A stretch of DNA of 64,000 nucleotides, from assembly GCF_016888165.1 (NCBI RefSeq), contig NZ_JACSWC010000425.1, forward strand, positions 1 to 64,000, in the 5' to 3' direction. This stretch comes from Halomicronema sp. CCY15110. GTDB taxonomy: Bacteria; Cyanobacteriota; Cyanobacteriia; Phormidesmidales; Phormidesmidaceae. How positions within the stretch are numbered: the stretch's first letter is position 1; the number at the start of each line of letters is the position of its first letter. Position numbers and translations under genes: made by a program. Positions 52,425 through 62,900 of the stretch are shown here, piece by piece. The notes under the pieces were generated by a model that worked only from the letters and a program-made list of their open reading frames with translations, did no database searches and had not been told where the DNA came from.

Positions 52425-55400
52425 GTGGCTAGACCTAATTACGGCCCGCGGGCACATCAAAGAACCAGAGCATTGTTGCAAGCAATTTTGAGCTATGCCA
52501 ACGATGAGATTGAAGGGTGCGATCGCCTCGGCTCCCAAATCGAAAGTCACTGGCAAAGCGAGAAGCGGCTGATCGTCAGGACCAAGGTGCGATATCTGGA
52601 AGAGTTGAACCGATTATCCCCGACGCTACCACCTCTGCAAAGTAACCATATTAAGGAAGGGCTGAAGCGCTTTGCTGATCACGTTGGCATCTTAGAAGAT
52701 CTACGAACGGCTACGCAGGGATCAGAAGTTTGGCACTTTGCGCTTAATCTTTGGTCGCCCCGGTTTGATATTGACGGTAACCTGCGGCAGTTTGATGCGG
52801 TTTGGGAAGCCAACCGTCCTGCGAAGTCGAAAGATGTAGCCGGAAGTGTGGTGTCCCCGTCGCCTCAGGCAGAGCCTCCACCAAAGCCTTCTCCGAAACT
52901 GCCGGTTCCATCCAAACATGTCATCGATAGCTGGGGAGAAGCACCTGATGTCTCAGCCTTTTATGGCCGCCAAGCAGAATTGGCAACGCTACAAACCTGG
53001 ATAATCTCCGATCAGTGTCGCTTGATTACGCTGCTGGGGATGGGCGGCATCGGCAAAACCGCTTTGTCGGTCAAACTGGCGCAGCAACTGGCCCCTCAGT
53101 TTGAGGGGGTGATCTGGCGATCGCTGCGCAATGCGCCTCCCATTCAGCACCTTTTAGACGATTTGCTGCTGACCCTATCGCAACAACAACGCTCAGAGGT
53201 GCCCGTCACCATTGATGGCAGCATCACAGCCCTACTGCAAGACTTACAAACGCGGCGAGTTCTCTTAGTGCTGGACAATGTGGAGTCCATCTTGGAAGCA
53301 GAGCAGACCCAGGGAGCTTACCGGTCTGGCTATGAGGACTACGGCCATTTAATCAGGAGCCTGAGCGAAAGTCCTCATCACAGCTGCGTCATTTTGACCA
53401 GCCGTGAAAAGCCGATTGGCCTCAGTGCTAAAGAGGGTCCTGCTTTACCGATTCGGTCCTACCAGCTCAAAGGAGTAGAGCCGCTAACGGCTCGTCAGAT
53501 TTTACAAGATCAAGGCATCATGGCTTCTGTCGGTGAACCCCTGATCGATCGCTACCAGGGTAATCCCCTGGCCATCAAGATTGCGATCGCCACCATTCGC
53601 GATCTTTTTGCGGGGGATGTGGCTGCTTTTCTCGCGGAAGATACCGTTGTCTTTGGCGATATTGCTGATCTCCTGGCGCAGCAGGTAAATCGGCTCTCGT
53701 CGCTCGAATGGCAGTTGATGCAGTGGTTAGCCATCTGCCGTGAGCCGGTATCCTTAGCTGACTTGCAGAAAAAGTTGGTGCCAACGATTGCGACTCGCGA
53801 GCTGCTCACAGCTCTGACTGCCCTACAGCGGCGATCGCTGATTGAGCAGGAGAACTCGACCCATACCTTTACCCAGCAGCCCGTCGTGATGGAATACGTC
53901 ACCGAGCAAATCATTGCTCGCTGTGTTGAAGCTTTCGGGACCGATCTTTCTGCGATGGCTGAGTTTTTGAATACCCTGGCACTGATGGAAGCCAACGCGA
54001 AAGACTACATTCGCCAAACCCAGCGGCGCGTCATTATCAATCCCATCGCTCAGCAGGTAAAGTCTCGATTAGGAACAGCAGCGGCCATTCGGGAGCAGTG
54101 CGATCGCCTGCTCGCTCACCTGCATGCGAACCCCCAGCCGGGATACGCTGCTGGCAATCTGATCAACCTCATGCACGCTTGGCAGTTAGACCTGACTGGC
54201 TACGATTTTTCCCAGCTATCCGTCTGGCAGGTTTACTTGCAAGACCTTGCCCTGCCAGCTACCAACTTTAGCGGAGCCGACCTCAGCCGCTCGGTCTTTG
54301 CCCAAACCCTGGGGGGCTTTTTGGCAGTAGCCTTTCATTCCAATGGACAGCAGCTGGTGACAGCAATTAGCAACGAGTTGGTGGTTTGGGACGTTTGGCA
54401 GGGCAAGCAACTGTTTTCTGGACAGGGGCACACCGCCTGGGTTCTGTGCTTAGCCTACAACTATGACCAGACAATCATTGCCAGCGGCAGCCGAGACGAA
54501 ACGATTCGCCTGTGGGATGCCGAAACCGGACAATGTCTCAAGACACTTGCTTGTCCGGGGAGCTGGATTCAGACGCTGGCCTTCAGCCCGGACGGTGAGT
54601 ATCTAGTGAGTGGCGGCAGCGATGGGGAGATTCGCGTATGGCAGGTGGCCACAGCCCATTGCCAGCGGGTTTTGAGTGGACATGGCGATCGGATTCTCTC
54701 CCTCAAATTCACGGCGGATGGACGCACTTTAGTCAGCGGTAGCCAAGACGGAACCGTTGCGGTATGGGATTTTGAGAGCGGCGATCGCCACCATAGCTGG
54801 AACATTCCCCTCAACTGGTCTTTGGCGATGGATCTCAGTCCCGATGGTCAAACCCTGGTGACGGGCAGCGATGGCAAAACTGTGAAGTTTTGGAATTTGG
54901 TGACAGGAGAGTGCGTGAGAACCCTGCCTGACTATTCGAGTCGAGTCTGGTCAGTGGCCTTCAGCCCGGACGGACAACAACTGCTCACCGCCAGCGAAGA
55001 TAAGAGCATTAAGCTCTGGGATGTGGCTACGGGCGAGTGTTTGAGAACGCTGCTGGGGCATACCCACAGCGTTTGGCTAGCAGTGTTTAGTGCGGATGGG
55101 CGATCGCTGGTCAGCGCCAGCAATGACCAAACGGTGAAGGCCTGGGAGGTGGAGACGGGGCGCTGTTGCCAAACGTTTACCGCCTACAGCAACTGGATAC
55201 AGTCGATTGCCTTCAGCCCCGATGGTAAGACCCTCGCCAGTTGTGGGGAGGAGCAGCAGATTCGGTTATGGCAGCTTACCTCCGGTACCTGTCAGCGGCA
55301 GTTGGCTGGACACACCAACCAGATTTCCTGCGTTGTTTTCAGCCCAGCAGGCGATCGGTTAGCTAGCGGCAGCGACGATGCCACTATTCACCTGTGGAAT

Positions 55401-56171
55401 GCTGCAACCGGGGACTGCTTGCGGGTCTTGCGAGGACACACGGGCTGGGTACAGTCGGTCGCGTTCAGTTCCCGAGAGCCCATTCTGGTCAGCGGCAGCC
55501 ATGACCATACTGTACGGCTCTGGGATGTCACCTCGGGCGAATGCTTGCAAACCCTGGAAGGACACCTGCACCGGGTCAAAACCGTTGCCTTCAGTCCCGA
55601 TGGCAGGTTGGTTGCCAGCGGTAGCGATGACCATTCGATGAAGATTTGGGAAATTGAGTCAGGAGTCTGTGTGCAAACCCTGGAAGGGCATATGGACTGG
55701 GTGTTGTCGGTAGCATTTCATCCAGATCAGTCGTGGGTGGCAAGCGGCAGCGGCGATCGCACCCTCAAACTCTGGGATCTAGCAACAGGCGACTGTCTCC
55801 ACACCCTGACCCAGCATACCCAGCGGATTCGCTCAGTCACCTTTAGCCCCGACGGTCAGCTACTCGCGAGTGGCGGCGATGACGGTACCGTGCGCTTGTG
55901 GCACCTAACTTCGAGGAAATGCCTACAAGTTTTGGACGAGCATACCCGCCCCGTCTGGACCGTCGCCTTTAGCCCCGATGGTGAAACCCTGGCGAGTTGC
56001 AGCGAAGATGAAACCATCCGTTTCTGGAATGTCGCCACAGGAACTTGTATCAACACGTTGAGACCCCAGCGCCCCTACGAAGGCATGAACATTACCGATG
56101 TGATTGGGCTGACTTCGGCTCAGCGTCAAACATTGTTGGCTTTGGGTGCTGTGGATCAAAATAAAACTTAG
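52425..56171 (+). CDS. NB-ARC (STAND) NTPase with 14 WD40 repeats
   Basis: 1,248 residues. It starts GTG at 52425 ([20 protein letters not shown]), the usual beginning of a cyanobacterial STAND group. Walker A is GMGGIGKT at 205-212 and Walker [13 protein letters not shown] near 280. Pentapeptide-like sequence ([16 protein letters not shown]) precedes 14 WD repeats of the [12 protein letters not shown]...LASGS.D..I.LWD type from about residue 630, two seven-bladed propellers. STAND proteins sense invasion or stress via their repeats and oligomerise. No obvious effector domain is present, so the N-terminal domain may recruit one. Confidence 0.93.
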   Translation: MARPNYGPRAHQRTRALLQAILSYANDEIEGCDRLGSQIESHWQSEKRLIVRTKVRYLEELNRLSPTLPPLQSNHIKEGLKRFADHVGILEDLRTATQGSEVWHFALNLWSPRFDIDGNLRQFDAVWEANRPAKSKDVAGSVVSPSPQAEPPPKPSPKLPVPSKHVIDSWGEAPDVSAFYGRQAELATLQTWIISDQCRLITLLGMGGIGKTALSVKLAQQLAPQFEGVIWRSLRNAPPIQHLLDDLLLTLSQQQRSEVPVTIDGSITALLQDLQTRRVLLVLDNVESILEAEQTQGAYRSGYEDYGHLIRSLSESPHHSCVILTSREKPIGLSAKEGPALPIRSYQLKGVEPLTARQILQDQGIMASVGEPLIDRYQGNPLAIKIAIATIRDLFAGDVAAFLAEDTVVFGDIADLLAQQVNRLSSLEWQLMQWLAICREPVSLADLQKKLVPTIATRELLTALTALQRRSLIEQENSTHTFTQQPVVMEYVTEQIIARCVEAFGTDLSAMAEFLNTLALMEANAKDYIRQTQRRVIINPIAQQVKSRLGTAAAIREQCDRLLAHLHANPQPGYAAGNLINLMHAWQLDLTGYDFSQLSVWQVYLQDLALPATNFSGADLSRSVFAQTLGGFLAVAFHSNGQQLVTAISNELVVWDVWQGKQLFSGQGHTAWVLCLAYNYDQTIIASGSRDETIRLWDAETGQCLKTLACPGSWIQTLAFSPDGEYLVSGGSDGEIRVWQVATAHCQRVLSGHGDRILSLKFTADGRTLVSGSQDGTVAVWDFESGDRHHSWNIPLNWSLAMDLSPDGQTLVTGSDGKTVKFWNLVTGECVRTLPDYSSRVWSVAFSPDGQQLLTASEDKSIKLWDVATGECLRTLLGHTHSVWLAVFSADGRSLVSASNDQTVKAWEVETGRCCQTFTAYSNWIQSIAFSPDGKTLASCGEEQQIRLWQLTSGTCQRQLAGHTNQISCVVFSPAGDRLASGSDDATIHLWNAATGDCLRVLRGHTGWVQSVAFSSREPILVSGSHDHTVRLWDVTSGECLQTLEGHLHRVKTVAFSPDGRLVASGSDDHSMKIWEIESGVCVQTLEGHMDWVLSVAFHPDQSWVASGSGDRTLKLWDLATGDCLHTLTQHTQRIRSVTFSPDGQLLASGGDDGTVRLWHLTSRKCLQVLDEHTRPVWTVAFSPDGETLASCSEDETIRFWNVATGTCINTLRPQRPYEGMNITDVIGLTSAQRQTLLALGAVDQNKT

Positions 56172-56191
56172 ACGGCACGGAGGGCTGCATC

Positions 56192-56377
56192 ATGAGCACG
56201 CCGAAACATTCCCCAGAGTCAGGTAAAAAGAAAGGCAACCCCAACTGGACCGAGAAAGATCCTACTCCCAAACACGATGATACGCCGCAGGAAGAGAGAA
56301 CTGAGCAGGGGGAGTATGGCGATCGCAATCCTAACTGGACCGAGAAGGATGTGCCCTTTCGTCGCAGTGGCTCTTGA
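56192..56377 (+). CDS. Small protein with duplicated NPNWTEKD motif, 61 aa
   Basis: A short, hydrophilic and probably disordered protein with KKGNPNWTEKDPTP and again DRNPNWTEKDVPF. It starts 20 bp after the STAND gene, so it is likely co-transcribed. Its exact role is unknown; a peptide-recognition or inhibitor role is speculation. Confidence 0.55.
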   Translation: MSTPKHSPESGKKKGNPNWTEKDPTPKHDDTPQEERTEQGEYGDRNPNWTEKDVPFRRSGS

Positions 56378-56395
56378 CCTGATATCGAACATTGG

Positions 56396-57319
56396 TCAAT
56401 CCATTGCCTCTAAGGTGGCAATCACCCAACGGCACCAGTCCATATCTTGCACCAGGGTACGTCCACAGGAGTTTTCCTCGGGCGCAGTTCCCATACGGTA
56501 GGCGAGATAGCTAAAGGCGCATACTGCGTTGTAGAGATATATGCGTCTCCGCGAAAGCCTTCGGTTCAAGGCTGGTTCATACACCGTAAGGGCTGCTCCT
56601 AGCATGGCTGAAACGTCTTTGGCAAATGGCAGATAGCGAAAGTCATGATGGCGATCGCCCCAGGCTACACCGTCGTAATCAAAGATGCCGAGAACCTCAA
56701 AGGTCTGGGGATTGAAGGCAAGGTTGTGGAATCCAATGTCAGTATGGATAAGCACCCTATCATTGCTGGGGACTAGAAGAGCATCATACTGGTTCAGTAG
56801 CCTTTCGATTTGGTGAATCAAAGCTGAATCATCGACAACTTGAGGCACTTGCTGCCGAATCTGAACCGAACTGAGTGGCCATTCGAGCGTTTCTGGCAAC
56901 CAACCAGCTACGTCCTGAGCTGTAATCTTCGCATGTTGTTCGACCAGGATTTGTGCGATCGCTGCTCCTGTCTGAGCCACTAGCTTTAAATCCTGGCGCA
57001 ATCGATTGAAGATTGCCTGGGGATGCACCAGGCCAGGAACTTTGGTACGCACATCAAACAGACCACTGTGGCTTTCATACACAACTCGGGGGGCTGCAAA
57101 GGAACACTTTGCCTCCAATAGCCTAAGAACTTTGCGCTCGGTGCATAAACGGCGGTGGCCTTCCTCGGTCATGGCAAACCAGCTCATCCGGTTTTCTGGC
57201 AGATGCACCGCCCAGCGGCATTCACGCGCTTCCAACTGCAGCTCATCCGGTTCTATGACAAGGTCTGCCTGCCGGAGATAATCACACACAATTTCAGGGG
57301 TGAGAGCGTCTATCCACAT
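56396..57319 (-). CDS. APH-type phosphotransferase
   Basis: 307 residues from the ATG at 57319; an upstream in-frame ATG overlaps the GNAT gene and is unlikely. RVLIHTDIGFHNLAFNP contains the catalytic Asp loop, and VLGIFDYDGVAWGDRHHDF the metal-binding DxD element of aminoglycoside/choline kinase-like enzymes. The substrate cannot be named. It starts 1 bp after the tandem GNAT stop (TGAGATG), so they form an operon. Confidence 0.82.
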   Translation of the reverse strand: MWIDALTPEIVCDYLRQADLVIEPDELQLEARECRWAVHLPENRMSWFAMTEEGHRRLCTERKVLRLLEAKCSFAAPRVVYESHSGLFDVRTKVPGLVHPQAIFNRLRQDLKLVAQTGAAIAQILVEQHAKITAQDVAGWLPETLEWPLSSVQIRQQVPQVVDDSALIHQIERLLNQYDALLVPSNDRVLIHTDIGFHNLAFNPQTFEVLGIFDYDGVAWGDRHHDFRYLPFAKDVSAMLGAALTVYEPALNRRLSRRRIYLYNAVCAFSYLAYRMGTAPEENSCGRTLVQDMDWCRWVIATLEAMD

Positions 57320-57320
57320 C

Positions 57321-58364
57321 TCATTTATCCTCGCGAATCGTCGAGGCGTTGAGAAGTTTACGCATTTTGACGCAGTCCATGAACAGACCAGACCGGAGTT
57401 GATGCTGGCCGTACTCCACCACTTCGAATCCGTTTCGTTGATAAAAAGCCTGGGCATTCAGCGAGGAATCTAAATGGAGTTGGGCAATGCCAGCCGCGAT
57501 CGCCCACTCTTCCAATGCCGCTAACAAACGACCGCCAATTCCCTGCCGCCCAAAAATAGGATGCACATACACTCCCTGAACTTCACCACGGGTGTCAATT
57601 TGGCCAAACCCGACAATCCGATCACCCACCTTGGCAACCACAAAGTACATCTCAGGGTTTTCTATCCAGCCTTTTTTAATCCCTTGAATCCGTTTGTCAT
57701 CATCGGGACGACGTGACCAGGCTTCGACGACCTCTTGGGGATAAGCCGAGATCGCCCCTAACCTGACGGCTGCATAGTGAATGCCCAGAACAGCTCTAGC
57801 ATCCTCTAGAGCAGGAGAACTGAGCGGGATAATTTGGGCGATGGGTTGCTCAGCAGTGCCAGCACGACTGGGAAACCACGCCATAGAAATATCATCTACA
57901 AAAGTGCCGTCTAGCAGACAAACCCGTTTATGAAAACGTCCCTCCTCGACAAAGCCATGTTTTTGATAGAGATGGATGGCCGGTTGGTTAGTTGCTCTGA
58001 CGAGCAGCTCAATCTTTTGAATCCGCGAGTCTTCCGCCGCCGATTGCAATAAATCTGCCATGAGAGCATTGCCAATTCCCTGTCGGGTAAATTTTGGGTG
58101 TACGACGACAGTGAGCCGAAAGACATGAGCGATCGCCCGCAGCTCCATCGGTGCCAAGCAAGCGTGGCCAACAACCTGGTCTTGAGTTTCGGCGACAATG
58201 TATCGCCCCGCGGTCTCCAAAGCTTTAATCTTACGTTCAAAATCGGGCAGACAGAGTTCTTCCGGCGCGGACACGAGACACCCCGGTTCTAGAGCCGTTG
58301 CTTGCTCTGCGGCATGAATGGCAGGAGCATCTTCAAGAGTAGCTGGGCGGATAGTCAGTTTCAT
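57321..58364 (-). CDS. Tandem GNAT acetyltransferase
   Basis: 347 residues with two GNAT modules. The first has VVHPKFTRQGIGNALMADLL and LYQKHGFVEEGRF. The second has VYVHPIFGRQGIGGRLLAAL and FYQRNGFEVVEYG. Both show the R/Q-x-x-G-x-G/A acetyl-CoA loop. It heads an operon with the APH-type gene. Confidence 0.88.
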   Translation of the reverse strand: MKLTIRPATLEDAPAIHAAEQATALEPGCLVSAPEELCLPDFERKIKALETAGRYIVAETQDQVVGHACLAPMELRAIAHVFRLTVVVHPKFTRQGIGNALMADLLQSAAEDSRIQKIELLVRATNQPAIHLYQKHGFVEEGRFHKRVCLLDGTFVDDISMAWFPSRAGTAEQPIAQIIPLSSPALEDARAVLGIHYAAVRLGAISAYPQEVVEAWSRRPDDDKRIQGIKKGWIENPEMYFVVAKVGDRIVGFGQIDTRGEVQGVYVHPIFGRQGIGGRLLAALEEWAIAAGIAQLHLDSSLNAQAFYQRNGFEVVEYGQHQLRSGLFMDCVKMRKLLNASTIREDK

Positions 58365-58525
58365 GGCTCAGCAGGTTAGGGCTTAAAATTCAAGGGCGAT
58401 CGCTATAAATGATTCCAAAATAGATGCAAGCAAGAATTAAAGCGATCGCGGCAAAACTATGCTTAAAGAATAACGACTAAACCAACTGTATTTTTCTCAA
58501 ACCTTGCTTCAGAATTTAACCCACA

Positions 58526-59029
58526 ATGGAATTGCAGATTAAGCCCCTAGAGATCAATCACGGGAGAGAAATCCTAAATTGGCGATATTCCTATCCCTAT
58601 GACATTTACAACTTTCAGGGCGATATCGAGCATGGTCTGGCGAATTTACTTGCCCCCGATAATGCTTTCTTTGCCATTTTGAATTTGCAAGGAGTTTTGG
58701 AGGGCTATTGCTCTTTTGGCGCAGATGGTCAGGTGCCTGGAGGCGATTATCGTGCAGCAGGCTTGGATATTGGCATGGGAATTCGTCCAGATCTGACCGG
58801 GAAAGGTAACGGCAAGTTTTACGCACAAGCCGTAGTTGACTATGAGATAGAACACTTCCAGTCCGAGCAATTAAGAGTAACCATTGCAGACTTTAATCAG
58901 CGGGCTCAACGAGTGTGGCGCAAAGTGGGTTTTGAGCCAGCAAAAGCGTTTTACAAAACAGGTACGGAGAACAAATTTGTGATCCTGTGCCGAATACTCG
59001 AAAGGCAATCCAGCTCCTATTCAAAATAG
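58526..59029 (+). CDS. GNAT acetyltransferase
   Basis: 167 residues. GIRPDLTGKGNGKFYAQAVV is the acetyl-CoA loop, and FNQRAQRVWRKVGFEPAKAF the C-terminal GNAT signature. It reads divergently from the tandem GNAT gene, and its 3' end overlaps the convergent 59017-59916 gene by 13 bp. Confidence 0.85.
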   Translation: MELQIKPLEINHGREILNWRYSYPYDIYNFQGDIEHGLANLLAPDNAFFAILNLQGVLEGYCSFGADGQVPGGDYRAAGLDIGMGIRPDLTGKGNGKFYAQAVVDYEIEHFQSEQLRVTIADFNQRAQRVWRKVGFEPAKAFYKTGTENKFVILCRILERQSSSYSK

Positions 59030-59916
59030 GCAGTGTAGCACCGCCCAATGGTTTCAAAACCCAGGGATTTATACAAGGTAATTGCAGCCGCATTATCGTC
59101 ATCCACAAATAAATGAACTGCCGGTCTTTCCCGCAACATTTCACTCACGAAAAACGCCAAGAGTTGGCGGGCATATCCCTGGCGGCGATATCCGGCAAAG
59201 GTGAATGGGGCTAAGACTCGTGCATACTGAGGCGTTTGCTGTCCTCGCTTGACGACTGAAACGATGCGATCGCCCACTTCTAAAACAGCAACTCTTTTCT
59301 GCTCGATTAAAGACATCGAGTCGGCAGCCGGATTACTACTCCTTCGCTCTGCACAATAGGCTTTGCCATAGGCATCCAAGGTGGCGCAATCGTCCTGAGT
59401 GGCCCATCTACCCCGACCGTTTTGGGGTGGCTCTTGGCAAATCATCACCAGTTGATCATGTTCCCGAACCAGCGTGAATCTTTCTATCAGCAGGGGCTTT
59501 AACCAGGGTTTGACTTTCCCGGATGTAAACACTCGCCTTGGGCATCCTTGCCAGCTGATGGCTTCGAACAGTGCCTTTGTTGCCGCCTCGTCGTTGGCTT
59601 CGAGGAGCAACTCTTGGTGATTCGGTTTGAGCAGAACAATGCCTTGGAGGTGAGATTGGTGGAGGGTGATCGCCACTTGTCCTCCCTGAACTTCTGGCAC
59701 AATTTGGTGCCCGATGAGATATCGCAGCACTTTTTGCAAGTCAAGGGTTTCGTAGCAGGCCTCTGCGAACCAATCAGCCGCCTGTTGGAGTTCTGCCAAG
59801 TTCAGATGGATTTTGATTTCCAGTGTTAGGCCCAAAACCTTAGTCCAACGTGGATAATGGCATTTGCTCTGCCCAAGAAGAGGCTGGCTGAACTTGTGGC
59901 GAACCCCATTTAGCAA
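59017..59916 (-). CDS. GNAT acetyltransferase with extended N-terminus
   Basis: 299 residues if the ATG at 59916 is used; the conserved part may begin near LTLEIKIHLN. The C-terminal GNAT module has VLAPFTFAGYRRQGYARQLL and AAITLYKSLGFETIGRC. The N-terminal half is unrecognised. It starts 12 bp after the stop of the caspase/STAND gene and may be co-transcribed with it. Confidence 0.75.
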   Translation of the reverse strand: MLNGVRHKFSQPLLGQSKCHYPRWTKVLGLTLEIKIHLNLAELQQAADWFAEACYETLDLQKVLRYLIGHQIVPEVQGGQVAITLHQSHLQGIVLLKPNHQELLLEANDEAATKALFEAISWQGCPRRVFTSGKVKPWLKPLLIERFTLVREHDQLVMICQEPPQNGRGRWATQDDCATLDAYGKAYCAERRSSNPAADSMSLIEQKRVAVLEVGDRIVSVVKRGQQTPQYARVLAPFTFAGYRRQGYARQLLAFFVSEMLRERPAVHLFVDDDNAAAITLYKSLGFETIGRCYTAYFE

Positions 59917-59928
59917 AGCGTTGGAACA

Positions 59929-62900
59929 CTATCGGGAGAAGGCTCTTGTAACACCCATAAAAACGGACGCAATGGGGTTTTGCCAACCCAGAGTAGTGGG
60001 CTGCGAGGAAGCGGCTAGCTCGGGCAGGTTGTTTTGGCAGAGGGCTTTATGCTCAGGTGGGGTAGCGGGGTTGGATAGGTAATTTTGCAACCAATCGCAA
60101 CCTTTGTCGGTCAGGTCGTCAAGATTAAAATTCCAGAGGACAATTGGAACATCGGAGCCGCTACTAGCAAGCGTCTGGCCATCAGGCGAAAAACTGACGC
60201 TGTGGACGACGCTATGGATAAAGTCAGCATTGCTTTGCAAGGTTTGCAGCTCCCGACCTTCCTTATTCCACAGCTTCACCGTGCCATCAGAGCTGGCGCT
60301 AGCAAGGATTTGGCCACTGGGCGAAAAACTCAAATCATTGACAGCCCCCGAATGGCCTTGTAGTGCCTTTAGCTCACGACCCTCCATATCCCAGAGTTTC
60401 ACGGTGCCATCGCCACTGGCAGAAGCCAGGATCTGACCATCGGGCGAAAACTTTACGCGGTAGACTGCATCAGCATGGCCCTGCAGGGTTTGCAGTGCCC
60501 GGCCTTCTCGAGTCCACAACTTTATAATGCCATCGCCACTGGCAGTGGCCAGATTCTGTCCATCGGGTGAAAAATTCGCGCTATGGACTACATCAGAATG
60601 CTGCAGGGTCTGCAGTTCCCGTCCCTGTAGATCCCATAGCTTTACAGTGCCATCGCTGCTGGCAGAGACAATGGTTTGACTGTCGGGCGAAAAACCGACG
60701 CTGTAGACATAACGGGAATGCAGAAAGTTTTTTAGTTCCTGACCGTCTTTGTCCCACAACTTTATGGTGCCATTGCTGTTGGAACCGGCAATAATCTGAC
60801 CATCAGGCGAAAAACTGACACTTAACAAGGCTGCACCTGATTTCCATAGGACTCTTTGCTGACGGCTGTTTACATCCCACAGCTTCAAGATTCCCTGTCT
60901 ATTGGCGGAGGCAAGAAGTTGGCCATTTGGGGAGAAACTTATGCTGAAAACGCTGCCACCATAAGGGCTGAGGGTTTTCAGTTTGCGATGGTCTTGATTC
61001 CAGAGTTTTACAGTGCCATCGCTACTGGCACTGGCAATAGTTTGGCCATCCGGTGAAAACCTGACATCTAATAAGGTTGCATCAGAATGCCAGAGGGTCT
61101 GACTTTTATGGCCACTTTTATCCCAAAGCGTAAGAGTACCATCACTACTTGCTGTGGCAATGGTCGAGCCATCGGGTGAAAAATTTACGCTATGGATAAA
61201 ATATGGCCTAGGATGCTGGAGGGTTGGCAGTTCGCTCCCGTTTACATCCCATAGCTCCACCGTACTATTGCTGCTGGTAATAGCAATGGTTTGCCCATCA
61301 GGTGAAAAGCTCACACCGTGCACATCATAAAAATTAGCAGAATTTGCTGGTGAACCGCTACTGGCTTGAAAGGTTCTCAATTTGCGTCCGTCTGCATTCC
61401 ACAGTGTCACGTCTCCACTGCTAAGACTGGCAATGGTTTTTCCATCGGGTGAAAACGCTACAGCGTAGACATAATTGGAATGCTGGAGAGTGCGCAGTTC
61501 TTGGCCATCTCTATCCCACAGCTTCACAGTGCCATCTCCGCTGGCAGAGGCTAGGGTCTTTCCATCGGGCGAAAAGCTGACCTCATAAACCGTACTGGCG
61601 TGATGGAGGGTGTGTAGCTCGTGCCCGTTTCTGTCCCAAAGCTTTACGGTGCTATCTTTGCTGGCGGAAGCGAGGGTCTGACCGTCAGGCGAAAAGCTGA
61701 CCTCATAAACCGCGTCAGCGTGATGAAGAGTACGTAGTTCACGTCCGTTTCTATCCCATAACTTCACGGTGCCATCTTTGCTGGCGGAAGCGAGGGTCTG
61801 GCCGTCGGGCGAAAAACTGATGCTGTAGATCCAATCAGAGTGGTCCTGGTAACGGTTTTTTTCTTGAATTGAATATACGGCGTTCTGTAATATGGCTGCA
61901 GTTTGCATTACCTTATCGTCTTCAATTAGCCCTCCTTTGGCTTGGACGCTACGGGCAGTTTCGAGTCCTATCAGTAGTCCCTCTATCTGCAGGCCAGATT
62001 TAAACTGGCTCTCTGCAATTAAGCTCTGAGCCAGTACCTCACTGTTTGCCGATTTCCGCTCAGATCCTGCCTTTTCCTGCTCAGCTATCCGGGTTTGCTG
62101 TTGAGCCAATAATGTTTGTTGTTCCGCCCGTCGGGTTTGCTGCTGGGCAACTCGCGTCTGTTTTTGAGCAATCTCTGACTGTTTCTGAGCTTCGGCTTCT
62201 CCTGCCTCTGCCCGCTGCTGCTGTTCCTCTGCTTGCTGTCGCTGTTGTTCAGCTTCATCAGCGTTTCGCTTAGCTCTTGCTGCATTAGCTTCTGCTTGCT
62301 GTCGCTGTTGTTCAGCTTCATCAGCGCTTTGCTGGGCAATTCCACTTTGGCGCTGGGCTTCTGCTCGCTGAAAAAAGGCAATCCCGGTTGCACCGCTCAG
62401 AGCTAAGAACACCGTTAATAGGAAACCTGCTAAACGCATGCTGTTATTGCGTCTACGGTTTTGGCTTTGATTCACAAACTGACGTTCTAGCTGATTGAGC
62501 CAACTCTGACTTGATTTCAGGTCAGCTAAAAGCAGATCAAGTCGGGGATTGTTGTTCCATAAAAAACCCGTCGATTTCTTGCCCTCCCGGTTATCCGCCC
62601 ACTCTCTAGCCGCCGGGGTGAGCAGGCGTTGCAAGCTTAAGTTTTCTTGCTCCTCATTCTTCCAGCGCTGGAGCTGATTCCATCCCTGCACCAGCGCATC
62701 ATGGGCGGGCTCTACATAGGCCTCACCGCCGGGGTCTTGGCCTTTGACGATCAGACGGGCAGTGATGAGCCGTTGAATGACCACCTCCACACGGGTATTT
62801 TCTGCGTCATCGGGATACACCAACTCCGATCGCAGTACCCGCCGTCTTGCTAATTCCCCACCCTCGATCGCCACCATCCGCAGCATCACCCGTTTCATCG

